DNA of 6,793 nt, from positions 1 to 6,793 of the forward strand of contig JANWHF010000097.1 in the NCBI GenBank assembly GCA_025450555.1, read 5' to 3'. Position numbers and translations under genes: made by a program. Origin of the DNA: Tepidisphaeraceae bacterium (GTDB taxonomy: Bacteria > Planctomycetota > Phycisphaerae > Tepidisphaerales > Tepidisphaeraceae). The notes under the pieces are model-generated. The model did no database searches, was not told the DNA's origin, and was given only the letters and a program-made list of their open reading frames with translations. Below, piece by piece: positions 6,243 through 6,793 of the stretch (its first letter is position 1; each line of letters starts with the position of its first letter).

Positions 6243-6793
6243 ATGAGTGACGCGCCTGAGCCGTATGATCTGGAATTTGAAACACCCGCTCCGGTAGGGC
6301 GGCCAGGTCCGGCCCCCGCACCAGGCTTGCCCCGACCGGTACCTGCACGTGCTCCGCGTTTTCCGCAACCAGCGCCAGCGCCGGCTCCTGTGCCGGTCGT
6401 GATGGCGCAGCGCGTCACTACGTTTTCAGATCGCAAGCCAACCTGCGCTGCCTGCAATCAGGCCATCGCCGATGCTTATTATTCTGCGGGAAAGAAGATC
6501 ATTTGCCCCCAGTGCCATGCGCAGATCACGGGTAGTGGCGCGGGTGCGACAACGCTCCGAATATTCAAGGCCTTGGGCATCGGGACGGCAGCCGCAATTC
6601 TGGGCGCTGCGATCTGGTTGGGCGTGCGGCGGGCTACTCATATGGAGATCGGTTATGTTGCCCTTCTCGTAGGATTCCTCGTCGGCGCTGGCGTGCGAAT
6701 GGGTTCGGGTAATCGCGGAGGAATCGCATACCAGATCATGGCGGTCATCCTCACTTACCTCGCGGTTGCTGCCAATTACACGCCCGACGTCTA
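6243..6793 (+). CDS. Zinc-ribbon membrane protein of unknown function, 3' end beyond the window
   Basis: The first 183 residues are present with no stop before the right edge. Residues about 15-52 are rich in proline and alanine and probably disordered. A four-cysteine zinc ribbon follows, C68-x2-C71 and C88-x2-C91 (CAAC and CPQC), closed around an AYYSAGKK segment. Three hydrophobic helices come next, at about 107-127, 136-153 and 161-177, with glycine-rich turns (GFLVGAGVRMGSG, then NRGGIAYQIMAVILTYLAV). I recognise this as a recurrent arrangement of uncharacterised bacterial proteins: a ribbon that may read the cytosol, tethered to a small membrane domain. I know of no assigned activity and propose none. 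The start is supported by GGAGG at 6231-6235, and a candidate promoter lies at 6131-6158. The gene is likely real, given its coherent composition; the product's C-terminus is missing. Confidence 0.8.
   Translation, partial: MSDAPEPYDLEFETPAPVGRPGPAPAPGLPRPVPARAPRFPQPAPAPAPVPVVMAQRVTTFSDRKPTCAACNQAIADAYYSAGKKIICPQCHAQITGSGAGATTLRIFKALGIGTAAAILGAAIWLGVRRATHMEIGYVALLVGFLVGAGVRMGSGNRGGIAYQIMAVILTYLAVAANYTPDV

Noticed and set aside
1..6793. Search for CRISPR arrays, tRNA genes, toxin-antitoxin or defence genes
   Set aside because: No regularly spaced long repeats, no cloverleaf-like segment and no protein motifs of such systems were seen on either strand.

Overview
This high-GC bacterial window most resembles a planctomycete, probably of the Phycisphaerae/Tepidisphaerales type. 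That placement is an inference. It rests on the style of the IS4-type transposase fragment, the very long AsmA-like protein with planctomycete-style repeats, the general lack of Shine-Dalgarno sites, and a zinc-ribbon/three-helix membrane protein of a kind I associate with these bacteria. No rRNA, tRNA or marker gene is present to confirm it.

Layout. (1) Bases 1 to about 208 (possibly to 289), minus strand: N-terminal part of an IS4-family transposase that continues past the left edge. (2) About 290-542: a non-coding gap containing five ATGCAT palindromes within 112 bp, spaced at roughly whole helical turns. (3) 543-1880, plus strand: a GT-C fold, family-39-like (ArnT/PMT type) integral membrane glycosyltransferase. 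(4) 1944-6080, plus strand: a 1378-residue, single-pass, AsmA-family protein with at least six divergent copies of a motif and an AsmA-like C-terminal domain. (5) 6081-6242: a gap with a plausible sigma-70-type promoter and a strong Shine-Dalgarno site. (6) 6243 to the right edge, plus strand: a partial gene for a membrane protein with a proline-rich N-terminus, a four-cysteine zinc ribbon and three predicted helices.

How the genes may work together. The glycosyltransferase and the AsmA-like gene run in the same direction, 63 bp apart, with no convincing terminator between them, so co-transcription is likely. Both products act at the envelope: the first probably moves a sugar from a polyprenyl-phosphate carrier to an acceptor on the outer face of the inner membrane, and the second probably forms a long beta-rich, groove-like structure across the periplasm, as proposed for AsmA/TamB/YhdP lipid-transfer proteins. 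The last gene seems to be a separate transcription unit of unknown function.

I see no CRISPR array, defence system, toxin-antitoxin pair or RNA gene. The most unusual items are the phased ATGCAT cluster beside the transposase and the internal repeat structure of the AsmA-like protein.
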